Below, one piece after another: positions 46,001 through 61,000 of a stretch of 64,000 bases of DNA. Position 1 is the stretch's first letter, and each line of letters begins with the position of its first letter. Origin of the DNA: Pomphorhynchus laevis (lineage: Eukaryota > Acanthocephala > Palaeacanthocephala > Echinorhynchida > Pomphorhynchidae); the NCBI GenBank assembly GCA_012934845.2, contig WNNJ02000308.1, positions 124,001 to 188,000 on the forward strand. Direction: 5' to 3'. The notes beneath the pieces are model-generated. The model had not been told where the DNA came from. It was given only the letters and a program-made list of their open reading frames with translations, and searched no databases. The translations under genes and the position numbers were made by a program.

Positions 46001-49000
46001 TATTATTCAATTTTAAATCTATTTATAAATGATATTTAATTGATCCATCATGGATTTTTGCTTATGATTTTAGACAAATAGTCAAGTTATTAACAAATCT
46101 TAGGGTTTGTTTATTTCGCAATAAAATGTTGTCAAATTTAAAATATTAAAAATTCAGTTTAAGTGTTAAAGATCAGAATTCGTAATTTGAATTTAAAAGA
46201 ATAAAATTCTGTTAATACAAAAAAATATTTGATATTTCGCTATTCGTTGCAATTATCTTCTGCTAAACAATCAAATGATCAAACTAAAATAATCATTTAT
46301 GTTCACGACTCATACGACATAAATACTGAGAAATATCAAATAACATTTGGATTAACAGAATTTTCATATTATCTAGGTTCCCTTTCATCTAAATAAAGAA
46401 AAATAATTTCAAAAATTTTACTTATTCAAATAAAACAGCCCACCGTCTACTTTTAATTCCTTAGGCCAAGATGAACCGACGGCGATAACGACGGAATCAG
46501 ACAAACTCAGTAAATCAAGTAGTTTAGCATCATCAATTTTGTAGTTAACTAGTAATTTCACACCTTCTCTTTGCATAATATTAATTCGACGATCAATTAT
46601 CTTGGCAAAAGGAAATCGTTTCAAATGTTAAAGTTCATAAAAAGCAAATACCTTTCTGTTTAGTCGCGTCGGTGGTATTCCATAACGAAGCAAACCTCCG
46701 ACTTCAGCTTCTTGCTCGTATATAACCACATCATGACCTGCCTAAAATACAAAATTACCACTTTATTGATAAAGAGTTGCAATTTTGATCGTATATGTAC
46801 AACTATTTACAATTTTTTACAATTATTTTGAATAGATAGTTGGTATCTATTTTAAAAAATTTAAGTCAATCAGTGCGAATTATCTTAACTTCCATTGTAA
46901 TGAATTACATAGTATTTTCGACATCAGATTTCAAGTATTTTAATAATAATATATTTTGCTACTTATTTCTTTTAAAATATTATATATCCGAACGAACTCA
47001 GCTTATTTGTAGATTATATTGACAGCAATAGAGAGATTTATTAATTTTTTAGGTGGCTCATGCAGACAGGCCGCTTACAAGTCTACTGAAATAAAAAATA
47101 TATTTAAAAATAACGTGACTGAAGTCCATAGCACTTAGCCGATGTTAGAACGATGAAACATTCGGATCTCATTGCTAGATGAGCTGCAGGGCCTAATTAC
47201 TCCGTAGTTTGGTGCGAAACATGGATTTAAAGGTAGTGAGGTTAGGCTGGCAACGAAGTTTAAGGGATAATTCTAAATGAGAGGCATAAGAATGAAACGG
47301 GAACGCAAGCCAAAGTTCGACTGATGACAACTGATTGTTTGAGCAAAGTGTTCTGGAGGACGAATATTCAGCACCGTGCAATTCTAGGTGAAGATACGGA
47401 AGGGATGATAAAGTAAATGAAAATAGAGAACTGTTGGGAAATATAAAGCTCGATTATGTACATTGATTCAATGAAGGTTGATAAGTTCTTTGGAGATGGG
47501 ATCAAAACGCCGGCATCGAAGAAGTATGGGGGCTGTAGTGCGAAGAAAGCAATACAGAGAGGCAGTAACACAAGATGGGGATTTTGAGAAACTAATAAGA
47601 CGAAGTAGCAGGAGGGAGGACAATAGTGTGTTGGAAATAAAAAAAATATGGTTTTTCGAATGCGTCTAGTATCACGGCGCGAGCCGAGAGAAGATAACCG
47701 ATTGACTTGTGACAAGCAGTTTCAGTGGATCTGTTTTTACGGTATGCATATTTATATTGAGGAAGAAGGTTTGACGAATTTAGGTAGGGCATGACTTGGC
47801 GCAAATTGAGTCTCTCAAAGAGTTTCGAAACAGTGGGAAGGAGTGAGATTGGACGGTAATACGATGGAAGATTATGGTCAAGGGATTGGGATTTTAGAAG
47901 AGGACGGATATTGGAAGAGTTCCATGCAGCGGGGAAGATCTCTAGTAGAATACATTAAATAGTTTACAGAAGAAAGATACTAGTGCTGAGTCAATAGATT
48001 TAAAATCAGTCGTTGGTAGAATATCATGATGATATGAAGACTTGGTGAGTCAAAATATGAGTACGATAATTGTATAAGAAGACACAGGCAACAATAATTT
48101 CTTGACAAGGAAAAAAAAACAAATAATATTACACAAGATTTTTCATGTCAACGATTATTCCAGGTGTCAAGTCGTAGAGACAGTGTACGAACCAAACTAC
48201 TCCAGATTACGCGATAATGGGCGACAAAGCAGAGTTCTCGATCAGAGAGTCCAAGGCGGTCTACGGCTAGTTTTGAGATTTGATCTCTCCAACGATATCA
48301 AGGTATACCTCGAGATCTCTTTCCAGATAGTCTGGCCTGAAAAACCATCTGAGGAAGGCGATACCTAGACATTCTCAGAACGTGTCCTAGCCACCTCAAC
48401 TGACTATCTTCGATGTGGAGGAGCAGCGACTTTACTCCGAGTCAATACCGGATAACCGAATTCCTAACCTTATCTCTAAGGCTAAGACTGACCACACCGC
48501 AAAGGAACCTCATTTCTGTCGTCTGTAACCGAAATCTTATCCTTTCGGTCATAACCGAAAGCTCATGACCATAGGTTAAGATAGGAACAAAGATTGCGTG
48601 ATAAACCGAAAGCTTCGCCAAAAGACTCAACTTCCGCTTCACCACGACAGACCTGTACAAGACGAATTGCTGCGTTATCTGCACATATCAGCTTCTCAAT
48701 CTCTCTGATGTTCCAGCCGTTCCTCGATAACAAACATCCCAAAATACCTGAAGTCTTAGTTCACTACTCACTAGAAACATTGCCCGACTTCAATGCAACG
48801 TTGAAGATCATTGTTAGCCACTTCATGCCTACAACGTCGAGATCCTTTAAAGCTTACGATCGAATTTTGTCAACTCCTGAATATTTACCATTACGAAATT
48901 TTTAACAACAGTGATGACCTGTTCAAAAGAGATTATGGCTTCTCTTGGTTCTAAAGGCTCTACATCTACAAGTCAAGGAATATCCACCAAAACTCATAAA

Positions 49001-52000
49001 ATGCTTTTTACAACAACAAAGCATTTTTTCAATGTCAATTAGCATGGACCTTCTCTTGTCATAGACAGTTTAAGAAGTTTTCTGTTTTCAACACGAAGGT
49101 TATTGATCGTTCTCCAGAACATATTCGAAGCTGACCTATAAGCAAATTTTAAGTGCTCACCAAACTTCTCCCAAACCGCAATTTTAGCTTCGATAACTTA
49201 TCGCATTTAAGCAATCTTTGCCCTTTGGTGCTTGTTTATAGCTTCCACTGATTTATCAGACAAAGTTGCCTTATAAGTCAGCTTCTTCTGTTGGCCGAAA
49301 TCTCTAATTGATGGTGTCCATCAAGTAGTTCGAGTTTGCTCTGCGACAAGCACTAGCGCCTTCGAGCCATAAATTTTCACAGTTGCTTTGTGAAGCGAGG
49401 ATCTGAACATATTCAATTCCTGATCAATGTTCTTTACTATTCTGGCAACCGAGATAGGTTCACCCGGATGTAGCCAGAAAAACATTCGTTGACAGAGACA
49501 TCTACTAGACGCTCCCAGCGCGCCCTCATACAACGTTTTGGTTTACTAGGCTTGTCTAACATCTGATGCTGCCATCAAAGCTTACTAACTACAAGGTAGT
49601 GATCAGTTGACAGTTCATCGCCTCTTTTCACACGAGTGTCCAGAGCATAACGTCGCAGATCAGATGAAACAATTACAAAATTGATCATTGATCTTTGACT
49701 GAAGGAATTCTGATCCCATGTGTATCTATGAATCTCTTTATGTTCAAACATTGTGTTGTTTATGCACAAATTGTTACGAGAACAAAAATGGAATAATTCA
49801 ATATCACTCGCGCTTAGTTCAGAGTCCGTTCCTCACCAACACTTCTTTCCAAGTGCTACGGTGGCTACCAACATTAGTATTGAAGTCGCCCAATAAAACG
49901 AGGGAATCTCCCACCAGAGTAATATCAAGCAGAGCCTGAAGATCTTCCTCGAAGACTACGTATTCCGAGATAATGTTTGTAGCATACGCAACACAACAGT
50001 TCTAGTTCCAGAATAGTAAAGACAAGTCACTCCGACTATTTTTAGACCGAAGCGAACCATATCTCTAACTAATTCTGGATCCTTCCCTCCAGCCAGATGA
50101 CATTCCACGTTCCTACATGAAGGCTAGTCCGCTTCGAATGTTGATGTCTCATTCGCTGTCTTCGTACAACTGCCCAGTCACACGGCACCCGACAATGAAA
50201 CTTCCTCTGATAAGTGGTGAGTAGATCATTGATCATAGCTCCTAATTTATTCTTTGTAAATTTGTCTCTTGTCATGTTCATTGTCATCGCTTGTTTGATC
50301 TGCTATCTCCCGTTCCCGATATACTGTGATGATCTAACATAGCTACTGTAGATAAACATGTCTCCGAGACTCTCCTCCGCCTTTTGGTCCATTGTCGAAT
50401 TTACCAGTGAAAGTCACGTGGCAATTGCCTCAGGAAGTACAACTTAGTGTCGGCTGCACACTTCGCACACTGTATCAAGTGTTCAACTAGATCAGAATCC
50501 GATGTCGATTCATTTGTTTCGATCCATTTGCAGCTTCTCAGGCATATCTGGTAGAAAGCAGACAACGTCTTCTCTGTTGTGACCAGTTTATCATCATTTG
50601 GTAGCAGTAACGTGCATTAACGCGAGTCGTATTCGTTGAAGAGATGGTTACCGAAATTGTTAGTAGAAACAATTAGTAGAAATTGTTGAAGTTGAATTTG
50701 TCTCATTAGAATTCAGACAATATTCAAGAAATAAACGAATCAGAGATTGAACTACCGAATACTTTTTAAAACTGAATTTATGTCAGTCATCACCCAAGTC
50801 AGGTGACAATAAAAATTGTCACTTGTATAATTAATTTCTTTAATATTTTAAGCCCAATAACAATAGCAAGTTATATGATGAAAACAAACGACAGATCATT
50901 AAACATTTCAATTTTTAAAATTTATTAATATCATGGTAGTACTGGAGTGCCTGTAATGGTGCAAATTAGAGACGGCAGACGTTATTTATATTTTTACAAA
51001 GACATTTTGATCGTGTTGATCATTATCGTGATTGAACAATTTATGTTATCGCGATTAGTCTAAAAAATTAATCACATAAAATCTGTTTCACAAATAAGCG
51101 ACTATATGTAATCAAATCCCTATTAATGTAAATTAATCGATAAAAGTAATTATTAATAATCAATAATAATTGAATAAGCATCCATAAATAAATGATATAC
51201 TTGTTTTGATATTAAATCGCATTTATTTATTATAATAAATTAATTATCAATTATTAATAATCGCATTAAATTATTAATTTATTATTTAATACTTCGTTTA
51301 CTGAATTTAAGGAATTCTGATATGGACTTACATTAAAAATAATCCCTCGTTTAAATTATATTAAAAAACTCCATCCACACACTTTGCATTTTATTCAACC
51401 GACATATATCTTACTTATTGCATTCGTCTATATGACTGCTAATAAAAATCAAGTTATAAACGTAAGATGCTTTGTAAAGGATTTATGCAATTTTTATCAA
51501 ATTAAGAACACTCAATTTACCAAGGATAGCTAAATTATCAAACCTTATTGAGCTGGGATGCAGCTGCAAGACCAGCAGGTCCACTTCCAACGATTGATAC
51601 TCTATAACCTGTTCTATGAGATGGTATTTCTGGAATAATCCAGTTATTTATAAATCCATGTTCGGCGATTACTAACTCTACATTTCGAATGGTAACAGGG
51701 TCTGGTTGAAGAACACAAGCACTCTAAATTATTATTAATTACATATGAATATATTACATTGCAAATAAGCATTTGGTTTGTTTACTTTAAGAATGCATCA
51801 ACATTTGAATATAATATAAAGTAAATTTTAAAAGTTTAATTTTCAATATAAATTATTTATACCAAAATACACCTTGCACAAAGACCGAAAAATATATTTT
51901 GCATCATAATTTCTTGTGAACACTCTGTTATGTGCACAAATACATTATCCTAGTGTTTTGATTCTAATTTTTTAATTCTTTGCTATATTTCGGTTAAAAC

Positions 52001-55000
52001 GGAGGATCCGAAATACTATATTTGTTTTCAATGTGAAACATTAATTCACTTTACTAAATTACGGATTAACGAGATTTTACAAAAATATTATTTTAAATAT
52101 TTTTTTTAAATTATAATAGCATATTGAAATCAACAATCATAAAGTTTATTTTAGAATTTAGGTTTAAATTGTAACACGCATGTATATAAATGCAGTAACA
52201 CTCAATATTCTTAAATAATTATATAAATTAACAAAATAAAGATAAAATACTTAAATTTCAATCCTGTACGATTCGATAAAAATATATATTATTATTTAAA
52301 TTTAAAGAACAATTAACTAAGTTACAATCTTATTAAATGTTATAAAGCGTTTGTTTTCAAGGAAGTAACTCCATTATGACAGCGGTTTCAATGACATTTC
52401 TGGCCAAATTTAATTTGTGTCTTACCCAAAGGTACTAAAAGTCAGGTAAATTGTTGCTTTATATTGGATTTGAAGTAATGGTCAAGTTGATAGTTGTATA
52501 TGCTAATGACATTGTAAAAGTACTACATTTGCAAAAATAAATAGTTTTTTTAGGTAAACGAGTTATAATAATGAAATTTGACAGATATACTGTCTTTAAT
52601 ATTATAATTATAATATTATGCCTTAATTAAAGTTAAAGATCATTACGATATTATATAACCCTACAAAAAAAATTAAACTTTAGTTAATTGAATTTTCACT
52701 GTATTAACAAATTAGAAATGCAAAATCAAACTACCTCGCAAAATGCAGGACAAACCCGACCAGTAAATTCAGGGAAATTATTGCTTTGCAAAATACGCTG
52801 AAGTGCACTCTTCCAATCATCCTAAAATAGGGAGATAAAAGTTATTTCGTCCACACAAAAAACTCTCCATTTAAGCAATTTGTAGCATAATTGATAAATT
52901 ATGAGTTAATTTATGAAATTAATGAAAGTGAAGAAATGCGAACACACATTTTTGCAAATTTCCAACAGTCACTATAAAAACGAAAATAAAAGTTGTTGTT
53001 CTTGCTTTCGTTGTAATTTATCTCTAATTAAAATAGTGCCATAATTCCAGTATCAAGTAAATATTAAATATTAAATATTAAAAATATTTAATTTATAAAA
53101 AATCTCAAGTAATGGTGAGTGACTCAGACAATTATTATTGTTATACATATACCATTTTTAATTGAATGTTATTTTATCAAATGATTAAAAGTTGCTAACA
53201 AAATCATTAATATTAAATGACTAAATTGATTTAAATATAAAGTTAACATATTAGAATAGCATGTTGACATTCTAAAATATTATCATATTTGATATCTTAT
53301 AAAACTTATTTAAATATATTTTATTATTATATACAATATGTATTATATTATTTATAATCTGTCAAAAATATTTAAGTTGTAAGAAATCTTAAGTAACTTA
53401 TTTAGTTATTAATAAAAAATGTTAATAGCATTCTATATTATTATACGATTTATTCTTTAAATCATATTAAATATTTAATATATATTAGATATTTTGAATA
53501 TAAATTATGTATTTTTTAAGTAATACATATAAGCCGGACGTGAAAGAATGACGAATGCCGTTTCGTCATTATAATTACTCATCATTGCCAGATCCCTCCC
53601 ACTACTGGATGCAGAGGAGGACTGGCAATATATTATTTCTTATGTACTTTCAATTAAGTTAATTCGATTAAGTTAATTAAGTTAAATGAATTAATCGAAT
53701 TCATTTAAATTAAATAATTTTTATTCTATTTTGACAATTTGAATCTTACAATTATAACAAAACAATAAACAAATAGTAAATTTAACGTTAAATAATACCT
53801 CAGTTACAAGTTTGTTAAAATCGGAAATTACACAGCCAACGGGACATCCGAATTCGGATTGGCAGAAAGGCACACCACAATTAATACAACGAGAAGCTTG
53901 CTTTTTGATACCACTTTTTAAGGCAAATAAATTTACAATTTCATCTTTGTCGGTAATTCGCTCTCGTACATTTCGATAGGCCAGTTTCTCACGTTCGTAA
54001 AGTAGAAAGCCTCTACAAGAGAGAACAAAATAAAGACATTAAACGACTTTAATTAAAAATGTAATTATTCAAATTAAAACATACGCTAATCTTTTATTAT
54101 TTGTTTCGATATTTACCGTAAAAAACTAATAAGAAAATACTTCAATTGATTTTTACTCATTTAAAAGATATACTAGCACTAATTTTACCATCTCACGAGA
54201 TATAAATTAATGTCTAATTAATTTTAAATTAATTAAAATATATTGATATAAAAAATATATTTTAATTGATGGCAGTATAATTAATAAATTAAGATAAAAC
54301 AGAGTCTAATTTTGGAATTTATTTCAATAAAAGTGTATGAACGTAAAAGCAAGTTTACAATTAAAATTTAATTATTAATTATCATTTATTTTATTTAATT
54401 ACTAATTCAAAAATAGTATAATAATAAAATACTAATACTTATAGCAGTATCGAAAAAATATTAATATCGCAGTAATTATAAAATCACTTACTTGTGTTTC
54501 TCATTTACGATATCTTCAAGATCCGGGATGACATCAAGATCAATTGAAGGTTCGCTCTGTATACTGATAAGTGAAGACCGACTTAACGATCTGTAATCGT
54601 TGACTGTGTCGAAATGATTAAGAGATACGACAGCAGATAACTGAAGGATAAGAACTGCTATATATTACATAAGGTTATACCATTTAAATTGATTAAAAGA
54701 TGTCATTATGTGGTGAACAAAAAATGCAATATAGTGATAAATCACATTGCATAACTTATATATTTTTTCACAATTTCCATTATATTTTTGTAATAATATA
54801 TTTTTGAGATAAATATTTTTGGTATGTATAATATAAAATCGCGTCAATTTAATATATAACATTGTAGATTATAAAAATAATAAGGGATATGATAATTTCA
54901 CTTTATTAAAAACATAAAATCAATTGAGTTTATCAATCTGCAAAATGTAATCTGTTTAGGAAACGCCATACAAACATAAAATAAAAAGTAAACTACATAA

Positions 55001-58000
55001 ATAAAAATACAAAAGATGAAGCATAAATCACTATTGATAAGATCTAATATCTTGTTGAAATAATAAAATTTTAGTGATAAACAACTTAATCAATAATCAA
55101 ATCAGCTAACTGAGTCTACGTATTTAATATAATTATAAAATAAGCAAAACATAATAATGCTAAATCAAAATTTAATAATTAAATAATAAAATTAATAATT
55201 GTTTTTAGATTTTCTATAATTTAAATCAAGTTAAAATAAAAAATTGAAATTTAAAATAAACGTCATTTTTATGAATTGACTAATAAATAACAGATGTTGT
55301 ATCAGAATAAGAATTAGAGGTCATCAGGAGGAACTGCTATGCTATCAGGTTTCGGCCCCTAACTCCTCTACCCAGCATAGCAGCGGGGTCAAATAATCCT
55401 AGTAGCTGTCTGTAGATTCAACAGACAATCAACAGAATCTCTGTTTGATTTTATTTTTATATTAATCTAGTTAAACTAGTTTATAATATGCATCTATTAA
55501 ATTATTTAAATGATTTTGAACCTAGGTTTTATTGAATTTTTATGTAATTTTGGATTCCAATATAATAAACGGATAGTTTTATTATCTAATTCAATTTTTA
55601 TACCCTTCTCATCCATTATAGAACAATAACTTGTAATAATTGTTTCTAAACTCAACTCACTACGTTCATATGTCGGATTTACATTTAAATCATTAGAATT
55701 AACCTCTTTCATTAGTATATCATTATAAAGCTTTTTGCATATGAAGACAAAGATATTACTAGCTTTATCAATAGTTGTTATTACATAGTTATGCTTTAAT
55801 TTAGTACGTTCTGTATACATATCTTTATTAATTTTATCTTTCCTTTTATAATTGTTTGTTATTTTCATTTTATTTTTTATTTTATTAAAAATAAATATAT
55901 TTATATATATATTTTATATTTTTATATATTTTTATTAAATATATAATCTTGCCAAATGTTTATCTTAGATATATTCAAGCTTTCACTATTAATCAACTTA
56001 TCAAAGTAAGCATTTAAGTAATTATATTATTTAATTTTATTTCTATTGTGTATTATTATTTAATCTATATTTACACCCTTTTGATAGCATTTTCCATAAT
56101 TCATTGTTTTTAATTAATTCTAGATTACGAGTACATATATGTTCATTTATTTTATCAAAATTAAGACTTTTGCAATCACATTCAGTTTCTATGTTGTTTC
56201 TAATATTATCGTTACATATTGATTTCAATTCTTTATTATAATTACAAATTTTTCGTCCTAATTAGGTAACAACTTATACCTTTTTTAGGAATATATTTAC
56301 TTAAATCTGATTTTATTATTCCTTTACCGATATGTTATCAGGTTTCGGCCCCTATTTTTTACACAATTGTTCACACAATTTTTTACATTATTACTTTTGT
56401 GGTAAGATTTATCTATAGCCTATAGTTTTAACGAAATCAATCAATTACAAAATAAAATTTATTTACAAAATATTTCCTTGGTACGTCTATGCTACTGTTG
56501 GTGCAAGTGGATTTTCCATGACTAATCAGTCTTTCTGATACCATATCGCAGATCAAAATAAAAAGTTATATTTTAAAAAATTAACAGATTAGTTTATTCT
56601 TCTTTCTAAGTGTCAAATGTACCGGACTGTTAGCTACTATTATTAGCAATATCAGTAGTAGTTGAAAATGGAACGTTAGTGGATAAATAATTTACATTAT
56701 CAGTGAATATTTTAATATTTTTAGCATGCTTATTTCTAATTAAGTTAAAGAAGTGAGAGCCATTTTTTATAAACAAAAAATGATTGTCTGAAACATTATT
56801 TTTTACAATATTTATATTATTTTATATTAGTACATTATTTTTGTAATATTGTTACAATATTATCGCACTATTCTCATAATATTATTATATGTACTAAGAA
56901 CAGAAAGAAATGGATATTTTTAATATTATATTATGATATATATTTAAATATTATTTTTGACTGTTATGTACAAAAATACATTTAATTAAATTTTTAATTT
57001 ATAAAACATAATACAATAATGTAACGATTTATTAACCTGCAAGGGCTCAAACGAAACTAATTACTAATACAAATTTCTAATACGAAAGAAATTTACATTG
57101 ACTATTTGAAATCATAAAAATAAATAAAATGATAAAATGAAAAAATGTATGAAAATACCTTGAAAAGAACTGCATGTAATAACGCTAACCTTTATAAAAC
57201 GGAATATATTCTCTGACCATGCATTAAGTATTTCCCACGCAACTTCAGATTGTGTGTGCTCATAGAACTCTTGAATAATGCTCTTTAATTTATCAATTTC
57301 GTTACAATCCTTAAGCTTAGATATTTCAACTGCATGCGTATTGCAAAATGATGATAAATTGTTAAATCTAGAGCAATAAAGAGGATTTAAATTTATCTTT
57401 ATAATTACGCCAATTTAAATGTTAATTTTGTCTAACATTCAGAAACTTGCTAAATTAACATTATTGTTAATTTTAAAGATTATCCTATCTCAAGTAATTA
57501 GAATTTACTAACTACTCGCTTGTAAATGGAAACATAATTGCAGCGAGAAACATAACAGAATAATTTTTGTAAAGTTTTAATTGGTAAAATCATGTAATTA
57601 TTCGAGCCGGATCAAAAAATGGGAACATTTTATTAGACATTTCGATAACTTCTGAGATAACATCTTCAGAAAATTACATTTGTAATTAAATTGTAAATTT
57701 CTGAAGATGCTAACAGAGGTGAGTGAAATAACTATTTTTGCGATCCAGCTCCAATAATTTTTTATCAATATTGGATCAACTATTAACAATTTTAATTAAT
57801 TTTGAATAGCTTTGAATGTAATCCAATATGGTCAATACAGAAAATGAATAGCTGGATCTATACTATACATAATTTAATGATAAATACAAAGTGTTCATTT
57901 CATGAGAGAGTCACTTGAAAGCACTTGAATGTAACGTATGACTAATGAGAGGAAAGTTAGAAGTATTGTAACTGCTATTTTGTATCAAATAACCTTATTT

Positions 58001-61000
58001 TTATCAAACATTATTCGTTACGTAGCTTAAAGGATACTAAAGTTAAAGTTACATATAAAAGGATAAACAAGGTTTAATATACTTAAATCCGATCCGTCCA
58101 ATGTAACAGTAACTTCTATCATCGTGGCTTAATAGTTTTGGAATTTTACAAAAAATATGCTTGTCTTATACACGTACAAACTCAAAAAGTTGTAAAATTG
58201 CCGTTAACTAATAAATAGAGTATAGTCGAACAGTTTGGAAATCCATACTTTACAAAATGTCCACTAACATCAAAATGTTGATTCAGTTATACATATGATA
58301 ATATTGTAAAGTATAATATTACTTAATATTAAAAATATCCATTTATTTATTCTTGAAATTTCATAAATTTACAGGAACAAAAAAGCGAGGAAAAAATTTA
58401 TATTCCAAAAAAGGACACTTTACTTTCCTGCTATCATTTTCGGAAAATTACAAACTTTTCGAAATTTTCGAAAGTTTGTAACAAAAAGTTTGTATATATA
58501 AATATGAATTGTATGTTGTACACTATCGCTGGGACCCTCTCATGAGTAAATTAGTTTTATATTGACTTTACGGTGTACACCAGCACAATCTTACGGTGCA
58601 CACCATGCAACATTCCAGATATTATCATCATACCAAGAAATATAACAAAATTATTCTCGCAGTATTCAAAGTCGCTACTTATGCCCAGTCATCATATGTG
58701 TGACGAAATTTCGCTTTATCGGAGCTTATCAATACCGTGATTACAATAATAATCCATAGCCACCTTAACACACGCTTAAACAATGTTCAAAGCTCGAAAA
58801 TCAGAAATATCAATAATGATGTTTATGCCTCCTTGTTGAGAAAACATAGTGATTTATTTATAAGTATATTATTGGGGGTTCCAGGGCAGGTGTAAGATCT
58901 AATTATATTTTATACTATTGTACACTTTAAACTATCCCTGTAAAACAGCATTTCTATTAAAATGAATATAGTGCCTGATGTATGGTTAAACTGCAATACG
59001 CACTGCCATGCGCAGAGCTTATGCTAAATTCCCTCTGATGATTCAGATTAAGGGTAGTTCTGTTTTTCGAGCTTAAAACACTGTTTAAGCGTGTGTTAAG
59101 GTGCCTATGGATGATTATTGAAGTCACGGTACTGATGAGTTCCGTAAGAGCGAAACGCGTATACCGTTGTTGAAGTTTGTCGTCACACATAGGATGACTG
59201 GGCATACGTAGCGACTTTGAATATTGCGATGAATAATTCAGTTCTATTTCTTGGTCTGATGAAGATATATAGAATGCTGCCTGGTGTTTATGCCTCATAA
59301 TGAGGAAAACATAATGATTTATTTACGAGTACACCATTGAGTGTTCCAGGGCAGGTGTAACAACAAATTATATTTTATATATTTGTACACTTGACAGTGT
59401 CTCTGTAAAACAGCATTTCTATTAAAAGGAATTTAGGACCTGATGCAATAAATTAAATTGCAATACGCACTGCAATGCACAAAGCGCATGCTAAATTCCC
59501 TCTGATGATTCAGATTAAGGCTTATACGTTGTTTCTCGATTTATTATTAAAGAAAGAAATATATACTGATATTATGCCGTATGAATCGTTGATTTCGAGT
59601 GTGGTTTAACCTAAATATATTAAAGCGTTTAAAAAATTATTAATTTATGAAATTTACAAAAGTGCTTTTATATATAAAATAAAGCGTTTTAAGTTTCCTA
59701 TAATAATGAAACTAAACAAAAATTTTCGTAAATCATCAAAATATTATTAATTTTACTTCATTAGTAGACATATTTTATGTACGGATAGCGAAGCTTATAC
59801 TTTGTGCTAGCATAAACTATAAATCTAGATAATTACATCAAAAGAAATGCATCATTTGCATGTATTTGTCCCCGCTACTTTGCTGAGTCGAGTAATAGGT
59901 GCCTGAATATGATGACATAGCAGTCCTCTTAATGACTTATAATTTTAAGTTAGATTCGTCGTATACCATTGATTGATTCATGAGATACCGGATTATAAAA
60001 ATTCAATTAAACTTATGACATTTTATTTTTAAATTTGTATAGTACGATAGATTTAGTTAAGTTATATATAGTACGATAGATTCAATTATTATGGTTAGTA
60101 TATCTGTATTGATCAATGTTAAATGTAATCAAAATTACATCTTACTGCCAATGAAAAATAAATGTAATGGTCATTGTCACTGACTTACGATAAATTTTGA
60201 TTTTTAAGTTTATTGTATTATAACATATTTGCGAAATGATAATATATCGTGCGCTAATTTGAAAAGTTGTATTTTTATATGTGCCATCGGGTTTGGACGC
60301 ATGGTGAAGAAACAGCAGTAATATCGCGTTTAAAATAGGTAGCTTCAGTTAAGCATTCTAATTATTCCACCAAAGTGCGTCGTAACTATTTAGACCTCGT
60401 GCAATTCATCGGAAGATAATATCATATAACTATTTTCTAATGTGCATAATTTGATAGTTGATCAATTGTTTAGCCTATAAGCGAAGAAATGTCTTTAGGC
60501 ATTATCAGCATCTACCTAAATTGTAAATGTGATATTTATGAATCGCGCAGTCACTAATGAAGGCTTTTTATTCTTGGGCTAGCAATAATATAAAACAATA
60601 TGAGAACGCATTAAAAAGGCAAAATTAAAATCGCAATTTTGTTATAAGCAAGACATTTAATTTTAAACTTTTAGTTTATGATTATGCCTTAGATGCATGA
60701 AATCTTACAATTTAATAATCTAATAATCGTTACATTAAAATTTATAAAATTTAATAAGCGTTACATAAAATGTAACGATTACTTCAAAAACTTTATCAGA
60801 AAAGAATTTAAATTTTTTTAAAATAGTTGATAATGATTCATTATAACATGATAATGATAAAGAATTGATGGAGCTGGATCAAAGAAAAATGATTTTTATT
60901 GATATTCTGCAAACTTCGGTTGGCATCTCAGAAAATTACATATTTCATGAAAATTAGTAATATTCTGAAGATGGTAACAGAAGTTAGCCAAATATCAATA

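Noticed and set aside
59028-59053. Hammerhead-like ctctgatgattcag in the D repeats
   Set aside because: No following GAAA or stem II; present only as the ctgatga heptamer.
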